From positions 1 through 64,000 of the forward strand of contig NZ_MLFN01000013.1 in NCBI RefSeq assembly GCF_002095315.1: a stretch of 64,000 bases of DNA, written 5' to 3'. Numbering within the stretch: the first letter of the stretch is position 1; every line of letters starts with the position of its first letter. The notes below the pieces were generated by a model. It worked only from the letters and a program-made list of their open reading frames with translations. It was not told the DNA's origin and did not search any database. This document shows, in pieces, positions 29,605 through 39,280 of this stretch. Both the position numbers and the translations under genes were made by a program. This DNA comes from Pantoea conspicua. GTDB lineage: Bacteria > Pseudomonadota > Gammaproteobacteria > Enterobacterales > Enterobacteriaceae.

Positions 29605-30174
29605 TTAAGGCGCAGCAGGACCGGTTTGAGCCGGTGCGTCAGCAGTGACATCATGCACGCGGATGTATCCCAGCTGATCCGGCGTCAGGCCACTCAGCCG
29701 CAGTGGGACATCAGCCGTATGTTGCGGTAACAGTGAGGCGGGGAGAGCAATGGTCTGGCTCAGGCTGTCGCTGTTAAGCGGCTTGCCGGTTGCCGGGTCC
29801 AGTACGCCCCAGATGACCGTCGCATGCAGCGCAGGCAACGGTTGATCGCCCATGGCACGAATCGACAGCGTAGCCCGTGATCCACTGGCTTCTGCCACTA
29901 CCGGCGATAGCGTCAGTCGCAGCGTGCCAAACTGAGTTTGCAATGCCACCGGGATATTTGCCTGTGGCACCAGCCATGCGCCGTTGGTTGAGTGACTGTT
30001 AAGCTGCCCCTGAATCTCCAGCGCACTCGCCTGAGTGGTTAGGTGCTGCATCTGCTGATTAAGCTGGCTTACTTCCTGATGCAACTGTTTAACCTGCGGG
30101 TTCGTCACCGGGGTACTACACCCGCTCAGTAACGCCAGTGAAAGTGCTGCTGGCGCCCAAACCGTCCTGATCAT
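29605..30174 (-). CDS. yajI: DUF3251 lipoprotein YajI
   Basis: 189 residues with a lipoprotein signal ending LALLSGC (lipid Cys 19, Ser at +2). A short coiled coil (PQVKQLHQEVSQLNQQMQHL) follows, then a beta-rich DUF3251 domain and a Pro/Ala tail. Function unknown. In E. coli yajI sits between tsx and nrdR; here tsx and yajD are missing on one side and a kbp gene lies on the other. Confidence 0.85.
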   Translation of the reverse strand: MIRTVWAPAALSLALLSGCSTPVTNPQVKQLHQEVSQLNQQMQHLTTQASALEIQGQLNSHSTNGAWLVPQANIPVALQTQFGTLRLTLSPVVAEASGSRATLSIRAMGDQPLPALHATVIWGVLDPATGKPLNSDSLSQTIALPASLLPQHTADVPLRLSGLTPDQLGYIRVHDVTADAPAQTGPAAP

Positions 30175-30190
30175 AAGTTATCCTTGTCGG

Positions 30191-30628
30191 TTATTTTGGA
30201 ATGCGTAAAACCTGACCAGGATAGATCTTATCAGGATGCGACAGCATTGGCTTGTTGGCTTCGAAAATCTTATTGTATTCATTAGGATTTCCATAAACCT
30301 GTTTTGAAATAGCGCTCAGCGTGTCGCCTTTTTTCACCGTGTAAAGTTCCGACTCGACTGCGCTGTCGTTCACGGTCACTTTGTCTTCCACTTTGGTGAT
30401 GCCTGCGACGTTACCGGCGGCAACCAGAATCTTCTCTTTCAGCTCCTGTGACAGGCCATCACCGCTGACTGTAACGGTGTCGCCATCCACTTTCACATTC
30501 ACTTTGTCACTGTCCGGCAGGCCGAGCTTATTGATGTGATCCTGTAATTTTTTACTCTGGTCATCGCCGCCATTCACGGCATCCCACAGTTTTTCACCCG
30601 CTTCTTTCACGAAATTAAACAAACCCAT
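30191..30628 (-). CDS. kbp: Potassium-binding protein Kbp (BON + LysM)
   Basis: 145 residues: N-terminus [18 protein letters not shown], a BON domain (about 25-90), and a LysM domain ending [20 protein letters not shown]. It aligns nearly end to end with E. coli Kbp/YgaU, a cytoplasmic K+-binding protein. In E. coli the gene is elsewhere (near gabP); here it lies 16 bp upstream of yajI on the same strand, so the two are probably co-transcribed. It is divergent from nrdR. Confidence 0.93.
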   Translation of the reverse strand: MGLFNFVKEAGEKLWDAVNGGDDQSKKLQDHINKLGLPDSDKVNVKVDGDTVTVSGDGLSQELKEKILVAAGNVAGITKVEDKVTVNDSAVESELYTVKKGDTLSAISKQVYGNPNEYNKIFEANKPMLSHPDKIYPGQVLRIPK

Positions 30629-30814
30629 AAAACCTCCAATGTGTCAGGTAAAATATTTTACTTGCAGCTCATTAAGCGTAGTCCCTTTTGCCGCAGGTGA
30701 AATTTACCACTGTTTATGCTGCGAAGTGAATTCTGCAAACGCACGGAAGAGATTTTGTTGATCGGCAGTTCGCGCTACACTGTCAGACCCATTTCTCTCG
30801 CGTCAGGAAACGTC

Positions 30815-31264
30815 ATGCATTGCCCATTCTGCTCCGCTGTGGACACCAAAGTGATTGATTCTCGTCTGGTTAGTGAAGGATCGTCGGTGCGGCGCCGGCG
30901 CCAGTGTCTGATGTGTCACGAGCGTTTTACCACCTTTGAAGTGGCAGAACTGGTGATGCCGCGCGTGGTGAAAAGTAATGACGTACGCGAACCTTTCAAT
31001 GAAGACAAAATGGCCAGCGGGATGATGAAGGCGCTTGAGAAGCGCCCGGTCAGTGCCGACGCGGTTGAAAGCGCGGTAAACCACATTAAAACCCAGCTGC
31101 GCGCCACCGGCGAACGCGAAATTCCCAGCAAACTGATTGGCAATCTGGTGATGGATGAGCTGAAGAAGCTCGATAAAGTCGCCTATATTCGTTTTGCTTC
31201 GGTTTACCGCAGCTTCGAAGATATACGTGATTTTGGCGAAGAGATCGCCCGGTTACAGGATTAA
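30815..31264 (+). CDS. nrdR: Transcriptional repressor NrdR
   Basis: 149 residues from [17 protein letters not shown], the standard length. N-terminal zinc ribbon (CPFC ... CLMCHERF), then an ATP-cone (about 49-139). NrdR binds ATP/dATP and represses ribonucleotide reductase operons. The longer upstream frame has no homology. Followed by ribD after 3 bp, as in E. coli. No NrdR box pair was seen in this window. Confidence 0.97.
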   Translation: MHCPFCSAVDTKVIDSRLVSEGSSVRRRRQCLMCHERFTTFEVAELVMPRVVKSNDVREPFNEDKMASGMMKALEKRPVSADAVESAVNHIKTQLRATGEREIPSKLIGNLVMDELKKLDKVAYIRFASVYRSFEDIRDFGEEIARLQD

Positions 31265-31267
31265 GCG

Positions 31268-32371
31268 ATGACCGATGAAATCTATATGGCGCGCGCGCTG
31301 GAACTGGCGCGGCGCGGCCGCTTTACCACCATGCCGAATCCGAACGTCGGCTGTGTGATCGTGCGCGACGGTCAGGTGGTGGGCGAGGGCTGGCATCAGC
31401 GTGCCGGCGAACCCCATGCTGAAGTCCATGCTCTGCGGATGGCCGGTGAAAAAGCGCGTGGCGCGACCGCCTATGTCACGCTGGAGCCGTGCAGCCATCA
31501 TGGACGCACGCCACCCTGCTGCGATGCGTTGATTGCCGCCGGTGTCAGTCGGGTGGTTGCGGCGATGCAGGACCCCAATCCACAAGTCGCCGGTCGCGGA
31601 TTGCACCGTCTGCATCAGGCCGGGATTGCGGTCAGTCATGGCCTGATGATGGATGAAGCGGAAGGCCTGAACCGCGGTTTCCTGAAGCGGATGCGTACGG
31701 GTTTCCCGTGGATCCAGCTCAAACTGGGTGCCTCGCTGGATGGTCGCACCGCGATGGCGAATGGCGAAAGCCAGTGGATCACCTCAGCGACTGCGCGTCG
31801 CGATGTCCAGCGGTTGCGGGCGCAAAGTGCCGCGATCCTCAGCAGCAGTGCCACGGTGCTGGCTGACGATCCCTCACTGACGGTGCGCTGGTCCGAACTT
31901 AACACCGGCACCCGGGCGTTACTGGATGAGCAGCAACTGCGGCAGCCGCTGCGGGTGATCGTCGACAGCCAGAACCGGGTGACACCGCAGCATCGCCTGA
32001 TTGACCAGCCGGGTGAGACCTGGCTGATGCGCCATCAACCCGATCAGCAGTCTTGGCCTGCCAGCGTCACGCAAATCGCTGTGCCGCTGCGTGAACAGCA
32101 ACTGGACCTGGTGGCGATGATGATGCTGCTCGGTCAGCGTCAGGTGAACAGCGTCTGGGTCGAAGCGGGTGCCAGCCTGGCGGGCGCACTGTTGCAGGCC
32201 GGACTGGCCGATGAACTGATTGTTTATCTGGCGCCGAAGTTACTCGGCGACCAGGGCCGTGGCCTGTGCCAGCTGCCGGGCCTTGATCGTCTGGCCGATG
32301 CGCCGGACTTTGTTTTCCGCGACGTTCGTCAGGTCGGCGACGATTTACGCCTGACCCTGACGCCGCAATAA
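31268..32371 (+). CDS. ribD: Riboflavin biosynthesis deaminase/reductase RibD
   Basis: 367 residues. The N-terminal cytidine-deaminase-like domain has HAEVHAL and PCSHHGRTPPC zinc motifs. The C-terminal reductase domain starts near residue 145 (PWIQLKLGASLDGRTAM), ending VWVEAGASLAGALLQAGLADE. It performs the second and third steps from GTP to riboflavin. It follows nrdR with a 3-bp gap; ribH begins 91 bp later. Confidence 0.96.
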   Translation: MTDEIYMARALELARRGRFTTMPNPNVGCVIVRDGQVVGEGWHQRAGEPHAEVHALRMAGEKARGATAYVTLEPCSHHGRTPPCCDALIAAGVSRVVAAMQDPNPQVAGRGLHRLHQAGIAVSHGLMMDEAEGLNRGFLKRMRTGFPWIQLKLGASLDGRTAMANGESQWITSATARRDVQRLRAQSAAILSSSATVLADDPSLTVRWSELNTGTRALLDEQQLRQPLRVIVDSQNRVTPQHRLIDQPGETWLMRHQPDQQSWPASVTQIAVPLREQQLDLVAMMMLLGQRQVNSVWVEAGASLAGALLQAGLADELIVYLAPKLLGDQGRGLCQLPGLDRLADAPDFVFRDVRQVGDDLRLTLTPQ

Positions 32372-32462
32372 CACGGACGGAAAAGCGAGAGCACGCCGCC
32401 GAAGAGTATGATAGAATCCGCCCCCCTGCGCGGGGCCAAACAAACCCCCTGAAAGGATAAGT

Positions 32463-32933
32463 ATGAACGTTATCGAAGCTGCTGTTGCAACGCCTGAGGC
32501 CAATGTCGCCATCGTTATTGCGCGTTTTAACAACTTCATTAATGACAGCCTGCTGGATGGCGCAGTTGATGCCCTGAAACGTATTGGCCAGGTCAAAGAT
32601 GACAATATCACCGTAGTCTGGGTTCCAGGCGCGTATGAACTGCCTCTGGCAGCGCGCGCGCTGGCAAAAACCAGCAAGTATGACGCCGTTATTGCACTGG
32701 GTACCGTGATTCGTGGTGGCACCGCTCACTTCGAATATGTGGCCGGTGAAGCCAGCTCCGGTATCGCCAGCGTCGCCATGAACAGCGAGATTCCAGTCGC
32801 GTTCGGCGTGCTGACCACCGAAAATATCGAGCAGGCCATTGAGCGTGCTGGCACCAAAGCCGGTAATAAAGGTGCCGAAGCGGCCCTGACCGCGCTCGAA
32901 ATGATCAATGTATTGAAAGCCATTAAAGCCTGA
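32463..32933 (+). CDS. ribH: 6,7-dimethyl-8-ribityllumazine synthase
   Basis: 156 residues, the E. coli length. Conserved [48 protein letters not shown] and the C-terminal [12 protein letters not shown]. It condenses the RibD-derived pyrimidine with a butanone phosphate and forms an icosahedral capsid. ggataagt precedes the ATG. nusB follows 19 bp later. Confidence 0.97.
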   Translation: MNVIEAAVATPEANVAIVIARFNNFINDSLLDGAVDALKRIGQVKDDNITVVWVPGAYELPLAARALAKTSKYDAVIALGTVIRGGTAHFEYVAGEASSGIASVAMNSEIPVAFGVLTTENIEQAIERAGTKAGNKGAEAALTALEMINVLKAIKA

Positions 32934-32952
32934 TTTTTGTAAGGGGAATTTT

Positions 32953-33372
32953 GTGAAACCTGCTGCTCGTCGTCGCGCCCGTGAGTGCGCTGTTCAGGCG
33001 CTTTACTCCTGGCAGTTGTCTAACAACGACATTGCCGATGTGGAATACCAGTTTCTGGCGGAACAAGACGTCAAAGACGTCGACATTAGCTATTTCCGCG
33101 AACTGCTGTCCGGTGTGGCGACCAACAGTGCGTATCTGGATGGACTGATGAAGCCTTACCTGTCGCGTCAGCTCGAAGAGCTGGGCCAGGTCGAAAAAGC
33201 TATTCTGCGTATCTCGCTGTATGAGCTGAGCAAACGCGATGATGTGCCGTATAAAGTGGCCATCAACGAAGGGATTGAGCTGGCGAAAGTGTTCGGCGCT
33301 GAAGACAGTCATAAATTTGTTAACGGTGTACTGGATAAAGCCGGTCCACAGATTCGACCCCATCGCAAATAA
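32953..33372 (+). CDS. nusB: Transcription antitermination factor NusB
   Basis: 139 residues from a GTG preceded by aagggga. Starts [20 protein letters not shown], contains [20 protein letters not shown] and [19 protein letters not shown]. NusB with NusE binds boxA RNA in rRNA operons. Complete; a perfect terminator follows. Confidence 0.98.
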   Translation: MKPAARRRARECAVQALYSWQLSNNDIADVEYQFLAEQDVKDVDISYFRELLSGVATNSAYLDGLMKPYLSRQLEELGQVEKAILRISLYELSKRDDVPYKVAINEGIELAKVFGAEDSHKFVNGVLDKAGPQIRPHRK

Positions 33373-33374
33373 AC

Positions 33375-33401
33375 AAAAAGGCCGGCTTGCCGGCCTTTTT
33401 T
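33375..33401 (+). terminator. Terminator after nusB
   Basis: AAAAAGGCCGGC, loop tt, GCCGGCCTTTTTT: a 12-bp perfect stem with a U run, directly after nusB and 27 bp before thiL. Confidence 0.9.
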
Positions 33402-33427
33402 CATAAAGGGTTAAGCGGAACGCAATT

Positions 33428-34405
33428 ATGTCTTGTGGTGAATTCGAACTCATCGCACGCTACTTCAACCGCAGAACGCGCAGCCGTCGTGACGTCGAAC
33501 TCGGCATCGGCGACGATTGTGCGTTACTTAGCGTGCCGGAAAAACAGACGCTGGCAATCAGCACCGATACCCTGGTCGCGGGCGTGCATTTCTTACGGGA
33601 TATCCATCCTGCCGATTTAGGCTACAAAGCGCTGGCGGTTAACCTCAGCGATCTCGCTGCTATGGGCGCCGATCCGGCGTGGCTGACACTGGCCTTAACC
33701 CTGCCACAGGTCGATGAGAGCTGGCTCTCCGCGTTCAGTGAAAGTCTGTTTGAGCTGCTGGAATATTACGACATGCAGCTGGTGGGCGGCGATACTACGC
33801 GCGGCCCGCTGAGCCTGACGCTGGCGATTCATGGCCTGGTACCGCAGGGACGTGCCCTGAAACGTTCGGGTGCAAAACCGGGTGACTGGATCTACGTCAC
33901 CGGCACGCTGGGTGACAGTGCGGCCGGTCTGGCGCTGCTGCAGCATCACTGTCGCATCAGCGATCCGGCGGTGCATGAAACGCTGATTAAACGGCATCTG
34001 CGGCCGATGCCGCGCATTCTGCAGGGGCAGGCGCTGCGCTCTCTGGCTTCCTCGGCGGTCGATCTCTCGGACGGGTTGATCTCTGACCTCGGTCATGTGC
34101 TGAAAGCCAGCGGTTGCGGCGCGCGCCTTAACCTCGACGCGTTACCGCTTTCCGCCGCGCTACGCGATCACTTCGAGCCCGATCAGGTGTTACGCTGGGC
34201 GCTGAGCGGTGGCGAAGATTATGAGCTCTGCTTTACCGTGCCTGAGGTGAACCGCGGCGCGCTGGATGTGGCGCTGGGTCATCTTGGCGTGCCTTATACC
34301 TGTATTGGTCAGATGGCACCGGAGTCGGAAGGGCTGATGTTGCTGGAAAATGGCAAGCCAGCAACGTTCCGCCATAAAGGGTTTGATCACTTTGATGCTA
34401 AATAA
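33428..34405 (+). CDS. thiL: Thiamine-monophosphate kinase ThiL
   Basis: 325 residues of the PurM/ThiL fold: [10 protein letters not shown], then [35 protein letters not shown] and [10 protein letters not shown]. It makes thiamine diphosphate from the monophosphate. Its end overlaps the pgpA start by 11 bp, as often seen in this pair. The nusB terminator lies between it and nusB, so it may have its own promoter or rely on read-through. Confidence 0.97.
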   Translation: MSCGEFELIARYFNRRTRSRRDVELGIGDDCALLSVPEKQTLAISTDTLVAGVHFLRDIHPADLGYKALAVNLSDLAAMGADPAWLTLALTLPQVDESWLSAFSESLFELLEYYDMQLVGGDTTRGPLSLTLAIHGLVPQGRALKRSGAKPGDWIYVTGTLGDSAAGLALLQHHCRISDPAVHETLIKRHLRPMPRILQGQALRSLASSAVDLSDGLISDLGHVLKASGCGARLNLDALPLSAALRDHFEPDQVLRWALSGGEDYELCFTVPEVNRGALDVALGHLGVPYTCIGQMAPESEGLMLLENGKPATFRHKGFDHFDAK

Positions 34406-34889
34406 CGATGTGGCAAAAGGCCGCCTGCGGATGAGCAATCCCTGGCATCTGCTGGCGACCGGTTTTGGCAGCGGACTCAGCCCGGTGGTGCCCGGCACCA
34501 TGGGATCGCTGGCGGCGATTCCTTTCTGGTGGCTGATGACATCTCTGCCGCAGGATCTCTATTCGCTGGTGGTGCTGGTGGGGATCTGCCTCGGCGTTTA
34601 CCTCTGTCATCGCACCGCCAAAGATATGGGCGTACACGATCACGGCAGCATTGTCTGGGACGAGTTTATCGGCATGTGGATCACGCTGATGGCGATCCCG
34701 GTCAACAGCTGGCAGTGGGTGCTGGGCGGCTTTGTGCTGTTCCGCATTCTGGATATGTGGAAACCCTGGCCGATACGCTGGTTCGATCGCAACGTGCATG
34801 GCGGTATGGGCATCATGGTTGACGATATTATTGCCGGCGTGATTGCCGCGGCGATGCTGTATGGCATCAATGTCTGGCTGGCCGGTTAA
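34395..34889 (+). CDS. pgpA: Phosphatidylglycerophosphatase A
   Basis: 164 residues from ATG 34395 ([20 protein letters not shown]). Conserved [31 protein letters not shown] and [13 protein letters not shown], with 3-4 membrane segments. It dephosphorylates PGP to phosphatidylglycerol in the inner membrane. The start lies inside the last codons of thiL (ATGCTAAATAA). Confidence 0.96.
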   Translation: MLNNDVAKGRLRMSNPWHLLATGFGSGLSPVVPGTMGSLAAIPFWWLMTSLPQDLYSLVVLVGICLGVYLCHRTAKDMGVHDHGSIVWDEFIGMWITLMAIPVNSWQWVLGGFVLFRILDMWKPWPIRWFDRNVHGGMGIMVDDIIAGVIAAAMLYGINVWLAG

Positions 34890-34918
34890 TAACCCGTTAT
34901 CGTCTGCCGCGTTAGCCA

Positions 34919-34959
34919 CGCACCCTGACCCGCACTAAGCGGGTAGGGTGCGGTTTTTT
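34919..34959 (+). terminator. Terminator after pgpA
   Basis: CGCACCCT..ACCCGC, loop actaa, GCGGGT..AGGGTGCG then six T. It lies between the convergent pgpA and yajO and overlaps the last base pairs of yajO. Confidence 0.85.
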
Positions 34960-35932
34960 ACTCGAATCCCACCGCCTGATGCGGTTGATAGACCTCTTCC
35001 AGCGCGGCAATCTCGGCCTCACTCAGCGTCACGTCCACCGCCCTGACCAAATCATCAAACTGCTCAGCCCGCGAGGCACCGATAATCGGTGCGGTGACGG
35101 CCGGCTTACTCAACAGCCACGCCAGTGCCACCTGCGCCCGGGTTACCCCTTTATCCTCAGCCACCTGCGCCAGCCGCTGCGCGATCGCTGCATCGTTCTC
35201 TTCGGTGTTGGCATACAGTGATTCCATCACCTTATCTGAACTGGAACGCGCTGTGGTTTCGCCCCACGGACGGGTCAGCTTGCCGCGCGCCAGCGGGCTC
35301 CACGGCAGCACGGCGATCTGCTCCTGCAGGCACAGCGGGTGCATTTCGCGCTCCTCCTCACGCTGAATCAGGTTGTACTGATCCTGCATGCTGACAAAGC
35401 GATGCCAGCCCTGCTGCTTCTGCAGAGTGAGTGCCTGGGCAAACTGGCTGGCATGCATTGACGAGGCACCGATATAGCGCGCTTTGCCGGACTGCACCAC
35501 ATCGTGTAGCGCTTCCAGCGTCTCCTCCAGTGGTGTGTCGTAATCCCAGCGGTGGATTTGCAGCAGATCGACATGCTCCATACCCAGGCGCTGCAGACTG
35601 TCATCAATTGACTGCAGGATATTCTGGCGCGACAGACCCTGAGACAGGTTACTCAGCGGAAAGTAGACTTTGGTGGCGACCACCACCTCGTCACGGCGGG
35701 CGAAATCTTTCAGTGCCCGGCCGAGGATCTCTTCACTGCTGCCATCGGAGTAGCTATTGGCGGTGTCAAAAAAGTTGATGCCGGCATTCAGCGCCTGCTG
35801 GATCAGCGGACGACTGCTGGCTTCCGGCAGCGTCCAGGCGTGATTACCGCGCGTCGGCTCTCCAAAGGTCATACAGCCGAGACAGAGACGCGAAACCTGC
35901 AGATCGGTATTACCCAGTTGAATGGTTTTCAT
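34958..35932 (-). CDS. yajO: Aldo/keto reductase YajO
   Basis: 324 residues from MKTIQLGNTDLQVSRLCLG. Catalytic Asp/Tyr in FFDTANSYSDGSSE, Lys in VVATKVYFP and His in LLQIHRWDYD; the NADPH-binding end contains PIIGASRAEQFDD. E. coli YajO is the same length and is implicated in making DXP from ribulose-5-phosphate, fitting its place beside dxs. Start 35932 is chosen by family; the frame is open 8 codons further. dxs lies 89 bp upstream on the same strand. Confidence 0.93.
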   Translation of the reverse strand: MKTIQLGNTDLQVSRLCLGCMTFGEPTRGNHAWTLPEASSRPLIQQALNAGINFFDTANSYSDGSSEEILGRALKDFARRDEVVVATKVYFPLSNLSQGLSRQNILQSIDDSLQRLGMEHVDLLQIHRWDYDTPLEETLEALHDVVQSGKARYIGASSMHASQFAQALTLQKQQGWHRFVSMQDQYNLIQREEEREMHPLCLQEQIAVLPWSPLARGKLTRPWGETTARSSSDKVMESLYANTEENDAAIAQRLAQVAEDKGVTRAQVALAWLLSKPAVTAPIIGASRAEQFDDLVRAVDVTLSEAEIAALEEVYQPHQAVGFE

Positions 35933-35989
35933 AATGACTCCAGCGGCATAGCGCATGATTTTGAGCAGAGAATAAGCATAGCAGGGGTT

Positions 35990-36010
35990 GCGCTCCCCGA
36001 GGGGGAGCGC
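35990..36010 (-). terminator. Hairpin between dxs and yajO
   Basis: GCGCTCCCC and GGGGAGCGC form a 9-bp perfect stem 11 bp past the dxs stop on the minus strand. There is no U run, so it may only partly separate dxs from yajO. Confidence 0.5.
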
Positions 36011-36021
36011 AGAGGAGGGGA

Positions 36022-37887
36022 TTACTGTGCCAGCCAGCTGGCGATCTGTTGCTGAATACCTTCTGCGTCCAGTAGGTAGTCATGACGGATTTCGTCCTGT
36101 GTACCCTGCGGGATGAACTCATCAGGCAGACCGATATTCAGTACCGGAATACGCAGACGCTTCGCCATCACCAGTTCGTTGACGCCACTGCCCGCACCGC
36201 CTTTGATCGCACCTTCTTCCAGCGTAATCAACGCCTCGTGACTGGCCGAAAGCTCAGCAATCAGCGCCTCATCCAGCGGCTTAACGAAGCGCATATCCAC
36301 CAGCGTGGCATTAAGCGCTTCCGCCGCGGCCGCCGCTTCCGGTAACAGGGTACCGAAGTTGAGGATCGCCAGTGTTTCGCCCTGACGCTTCACTACGCCT
36401 TTACCCAGCGGCAGGCTTTGCAACGGCGTCAGCGGCGTGCCGATGCCGGTGCCGCGCGGATAACGCACCGCGCTTGGGCCATCCTGATAGTGATAGCCGG
36501 TGTAGAGCATCTGCCGGCATTCGTTCTCATCGCTCGGCGTCATGATCACCATATCCGGCACGCAGCGCAGATACGCCAGATCAAACGCGCCCTGATGGGT
36601 CTGACCATCGGCGCCAACAATGCCGCCGCGATCGATAGCAAACAGGACCGGCAGTTTCTGGATAGCCACGTCATGGATCAGCTGATCGTAGGCGCGCTGC
36701 AGGAAGGTGGAGTAGATGGCAACAATCGGTTTGTAACCGCCAATCGCCATCCCGGCCGCGAAGGTCACCGCATGCTGCTCGGCAATCGCCACGTCAAAAT
36801 ACTGGTTGGGATACTCGCGTGAGAAACCGACCATCCCGGAGCCTTCACGCATCGCGGGCGTAATCGCCATCAGTTTCGGATCGTCGGCTGCCATTTCGCA
36901 CAGCCAGTTACCGAAAATCTTCGAGTAGCTCGGCAAGCCTTCTGCGCTTTTGGGCAGTTCGCCGCTGGCGGGATCAAATTTCGGCACTGCATGCCAGGCG
37001 ATCGGATCTTCTTCTGCCGGCGCGTAGCCTTTGCCTTTCCGGGTCATGATGTGCAGGAACTGCGGCCCTTTCAGGTTGCGCATGTTGCTCAGGGTATTGA
37101 CCAGCGTCAGCACATCGTGACCGTCAACCGGACCGATATAGTTGAAGCCGAGCTCTTCAAACAGCGTACCCGGTACCACCATGCCTTTCAGGTGCTCTTC
37201 AGTGCGGCGCACCAGCTCTTTTATTGGCGGCAGGCCGGTCAGCACGCGCTTCCCGCCTTCACGTAGTCGCGCATAGGTTTTGCCCGACAGGATCTGCGCC
37301 AGGCGGTTGTTCAACGCGCCGACGTTCTCTGAGATCGACATCTCGTTATCGTTGAGGATCACCAGCATGTCCGGTTTGATATCGCCCGCGTGGTTCATCG
37401 CTTCAAATGCCATGCCTGCGGTGATGGCACCGTCGCCGATAATACAGGCGGTGCGACGGCCCAGACCTTCGCGCTCTGCCGCCGCTGCCATACCGAGACC
37501 CGCGCTAATCGAGGTCGACGAGTGACCGACGCTCAGGACGTCATATTCACTTTCGCCGCGCCAGGGGAACGGATGCACGCCATTTTTCTGGCGAATGGTG
37601 CCAATGCGATCGCGACGACCGGTCAGGATTTTATGCGGATAAGCCTGATGACCCACATCCCAGACCAGATGGTCGAACGGGGTATTGTAGACATAATGAA
37701 GCGCAACCGTCAGTTCGACCACGCCTAAACCCGACGCAAAGTGGCCGCTTGAGCGGCTCACGCTGTCTAGCAGATACTGACGCAGTTCATCACAGAGCGC
37801 GGGCAACTTCTCTTTCGGCAGGGCGCGCAGCTCCTGAACCGTATTTGCCAGCGCCAGTGTCGGGTATTTTGCAATATCAAAACTCAT
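36022..37887 (-). CDS. dxs: 1-deoxy-D-xylulose-5-phosphate synthase
   Basis: 621 residues from [14 protein letters not shown]. Thiamine-diphosphate motif [18 protein letters not shown] and following [14 protein letters not shown]; transketolase pyrimidine-domain [12 protein letters not shown] and C-terminal [11 protein letters not shown]. It condenses pyruvate and glyceraldehyde-3-phosphate to DXP, precursor for isoprenoids, thiamine and pyridoxal. It is the third gene of xseB-ispA-dxs. Twelve extra codons upstream of the chosen start lack homology. Confidence 0.98.
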   Translation of the reverse strand: MSFDIAKYPTLALANTVQELRALPKEKLPALCDELRQYLLDSVSRSSGHFASGLGVVELTVALHYVYNTPFDHLVWDVGHQAYPHKILTGRRDRIGTIRQKNGVHPFPWRGESEYDVLSVGHSSTSISAGLGMAAAAEREGLGRRTACIIGDGAITAGMAFEAMNHAGDIKPDMLVILNDNEMSISENVGALNNRLAQILSGKTYARLREGGKRVLTGLPPIKELVRRTEEHLKGMVVPGTLFEELGFNYIGPVDGHDVLTLVNTLSNMRNLKGPQFLHIMTRKGKGYAPAEEDPIAWHAVPKFDPASGELPKSAEGLPSYSKIFGNWLCEMAADDPKLMAITPAMREGSGMVGFSREYPNQYFDVAIAEQHAVTFAAGMAIGGYKPIVAIYSTFLQRAYDQLIHDVAIQKLPVLFAIDRGGIVGADGQTHQGAFDLAYLRCVPDMVIMTPSDENECRQMLYTGYHYQDGPSAVRYPRGTGIGTPLTPLQSLPLGKGVVKRQGETLAILNFGTLLPEAAAAAEALNATLVDMRFVKPLDEALIAELSASHEALITLEEGAIKGGAGSGVNELVMAKRLRIPVLNIGLPDEFIPQGTQDEIRHDYLLDAEGIQQQIASWLAQ

Positions 37888-37906
37888 CAGAGACTCATTA
37901 TGGAAG

Positions 37907-38806
37907 TTATTTGTCGCGTTCAATTATGAAGCTCGCCAGCGCCTGCAATGCTGTGGTGTTATAGGATTGCGCTGCGAGAATTTCTAATGCATCAAGGGCT
38001 TCCTGATACAAGTCCCGCGCTTTGGCACGGGCCTGTTCTAACCCTAACAGTGAAGGATAGGTGCTTTTGCCGAGATGTTGATCGGCTCCCTGACGTTTTC
38101 CGATAACCGCGGTATCGCCCACCACATCCAGAATGTCGTCCTGTACCTGAAAGGCGAGCCCGATAGCCTCAGCATAGCGGTCAAGTGCCGGTAATGCTCC
38201 ACGACCCGCTTCGCCCGCCGCCAGCGCACCCAGCCGCACTGCGGCCCGAATCAGCGCTCCGGTCTTGTGGCGATGAATCTGCTCCAGCTGAACCAGATCC
38301 ACCGACTGACCCTCTGCCGCCAGATCCAGTGCCTGACCGCCACACATCCCCGCCACGCCGCTGGCCTGCGCCAGTTCCGACAGCATCATCAGCCGATACT
38401 CCGCGCTGACGCCCGGCATCGGCGTATCGGTCAGAATCGAGAAGGCCAGCGTCTGTAAGGCATCGCCGGCCAGTATCGCGGTATCTTCGCCATATTTAAT
38501 GTGACAGGTCGGCTGCCCGCGACGCAGTGCATCGTCGTCCATAGCAGGGAGATCGTCATGAATCAGAGAGTACGCGTGAATGCATTCAACCGCCGCAGCG
38601 GGCGCATCCAGACTCGCCGGGTCGGCATGAAGCATTTCGCCGGTGGCATAAACCAGAAAAGGGCGCAGGCGTTTACCGCCTAATAATGCCCCATAATGCA
38701 TGGCATTAACCAGAGGAGAACTCTGAAAAGGGAGTGGCTCTATAAAGCGCGTCAGCGCGGCATTCACCTGCTGGTGATACCCATTGAGCATCCGGGCAAA
38801 ATCCAT
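37907..38806 (-). CDS. ispA: Farnesyl diphosphate synthase IspA
   Basis: 299 residues with both Asp-rich prenyl-synthase motifs: [16 protein letters not shown] (first) and [13 protein letters not shown] (second), plus [11 protein letters not shown]. It builds geranyl and farnesyl diphosphate. Its start shares one base with the xseB stop (TAATG). dxs begins 19 bp downstream. Confidence 0.97.
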   Translation of the reverse strand: MDFARMLNGYHQQVNAALTRFIEPLPFQSSPLVNAMHYGALLGGKRLRPFLVYATGEMLHADPASLDAPAAAVECIHAYSLIHDDLPAMDDDALRRGQPTCHIKYGEDTAILAGDALQTLAFSILTDTPMPGVSAEYRLMMLSELAQASGVAGMCGGQALDLAAEGQSVDLVQLEQIHRHKTGALIRAAVRLGALAAGEAGRGALPALDRYAEAIGLAFQVQDDILDVVGDTAVIGKRQGADQHLGKSTYPSLLGLEQARAKARDLYQEALDALEILAAQSYNTTALQALASFIIERDK

Positions 38807-39048
38807 TAGTCGTTTTCCGGGGTAAAAGAGGTGAGTTCAGCATCTTTATCGTCGCTCAGCAAAATGCGCACACGCTGTTCAGCCTGTTGCAACGTTTGCT
38901 GACCGGTACGCGCCAGTTGCACACCTCGCTCAAACTCATTCAGCGCCTCTTCCAACGGCAGTTCACCACTTTCCAGACGGCTGACAATCTGTTCCAGCTG
39001 CTGCAATGACGTTTCAAAGCTGGCTGGCTGTTCGGCTTTTTTCGGCAT
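38806..39048 (-). CDS. xseB: Exodeoxyribonuclease VII small subunit XseB
   Basis: 80 residues: [20 protein letters not shown] then [16 protein letters not shown], the typical helical hairpin of XseB. It associates with XseA in the single-strand nuclease ExoVII. It is the first gene of the xseB-ispA-dxs operon and divergent from thiI. Confidence 0.97.
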   Translation of the reverse strand: MPKKAEQPASFETSLQQLEQIVSRLESGELPLEEALNEFERGVQLARTGQQTLQQAEQRVRILLSDDKDAELTSFTPEND

Positions 39049-39231
39049 ATTTTGGGTCGACTCACGGTTGGGACATTATCCTGCAATCGGTCATGGTAGC
39101 TGAGACCAAATGATTAGCAAAATAATCAATGCGGCGGCTGTTGAAGAAGCAGTCACCTGACAAAGGTGATATACTCCTGCGCCTCGGATGCGGATGCGCC
39201 ATGCAGCCCGCAATTTTGTGATTTTACCAGC

Positions 39232-39256
39232 TAAGTGCTGCCTGTTTTAGCACTTA
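39232..39256 (+). promoter_or_regulatory. Leader hairpin upstream of thiI
   Basis: TAAGTGCT and AGCACTTA pair perfectly across a 9-nt loop, ending 24 nt before the thiI ATG. The rest of the 232-bp xseB-thiI gap holds presumptive divergent promoters. Function of the hairpin is unknown; it is not a thiamine riboswitch by any motif I can see. Confidence 0.4.
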
Positions 39257-39280
39257 TTTGCTCAACGAAGCTGTGTCGCC

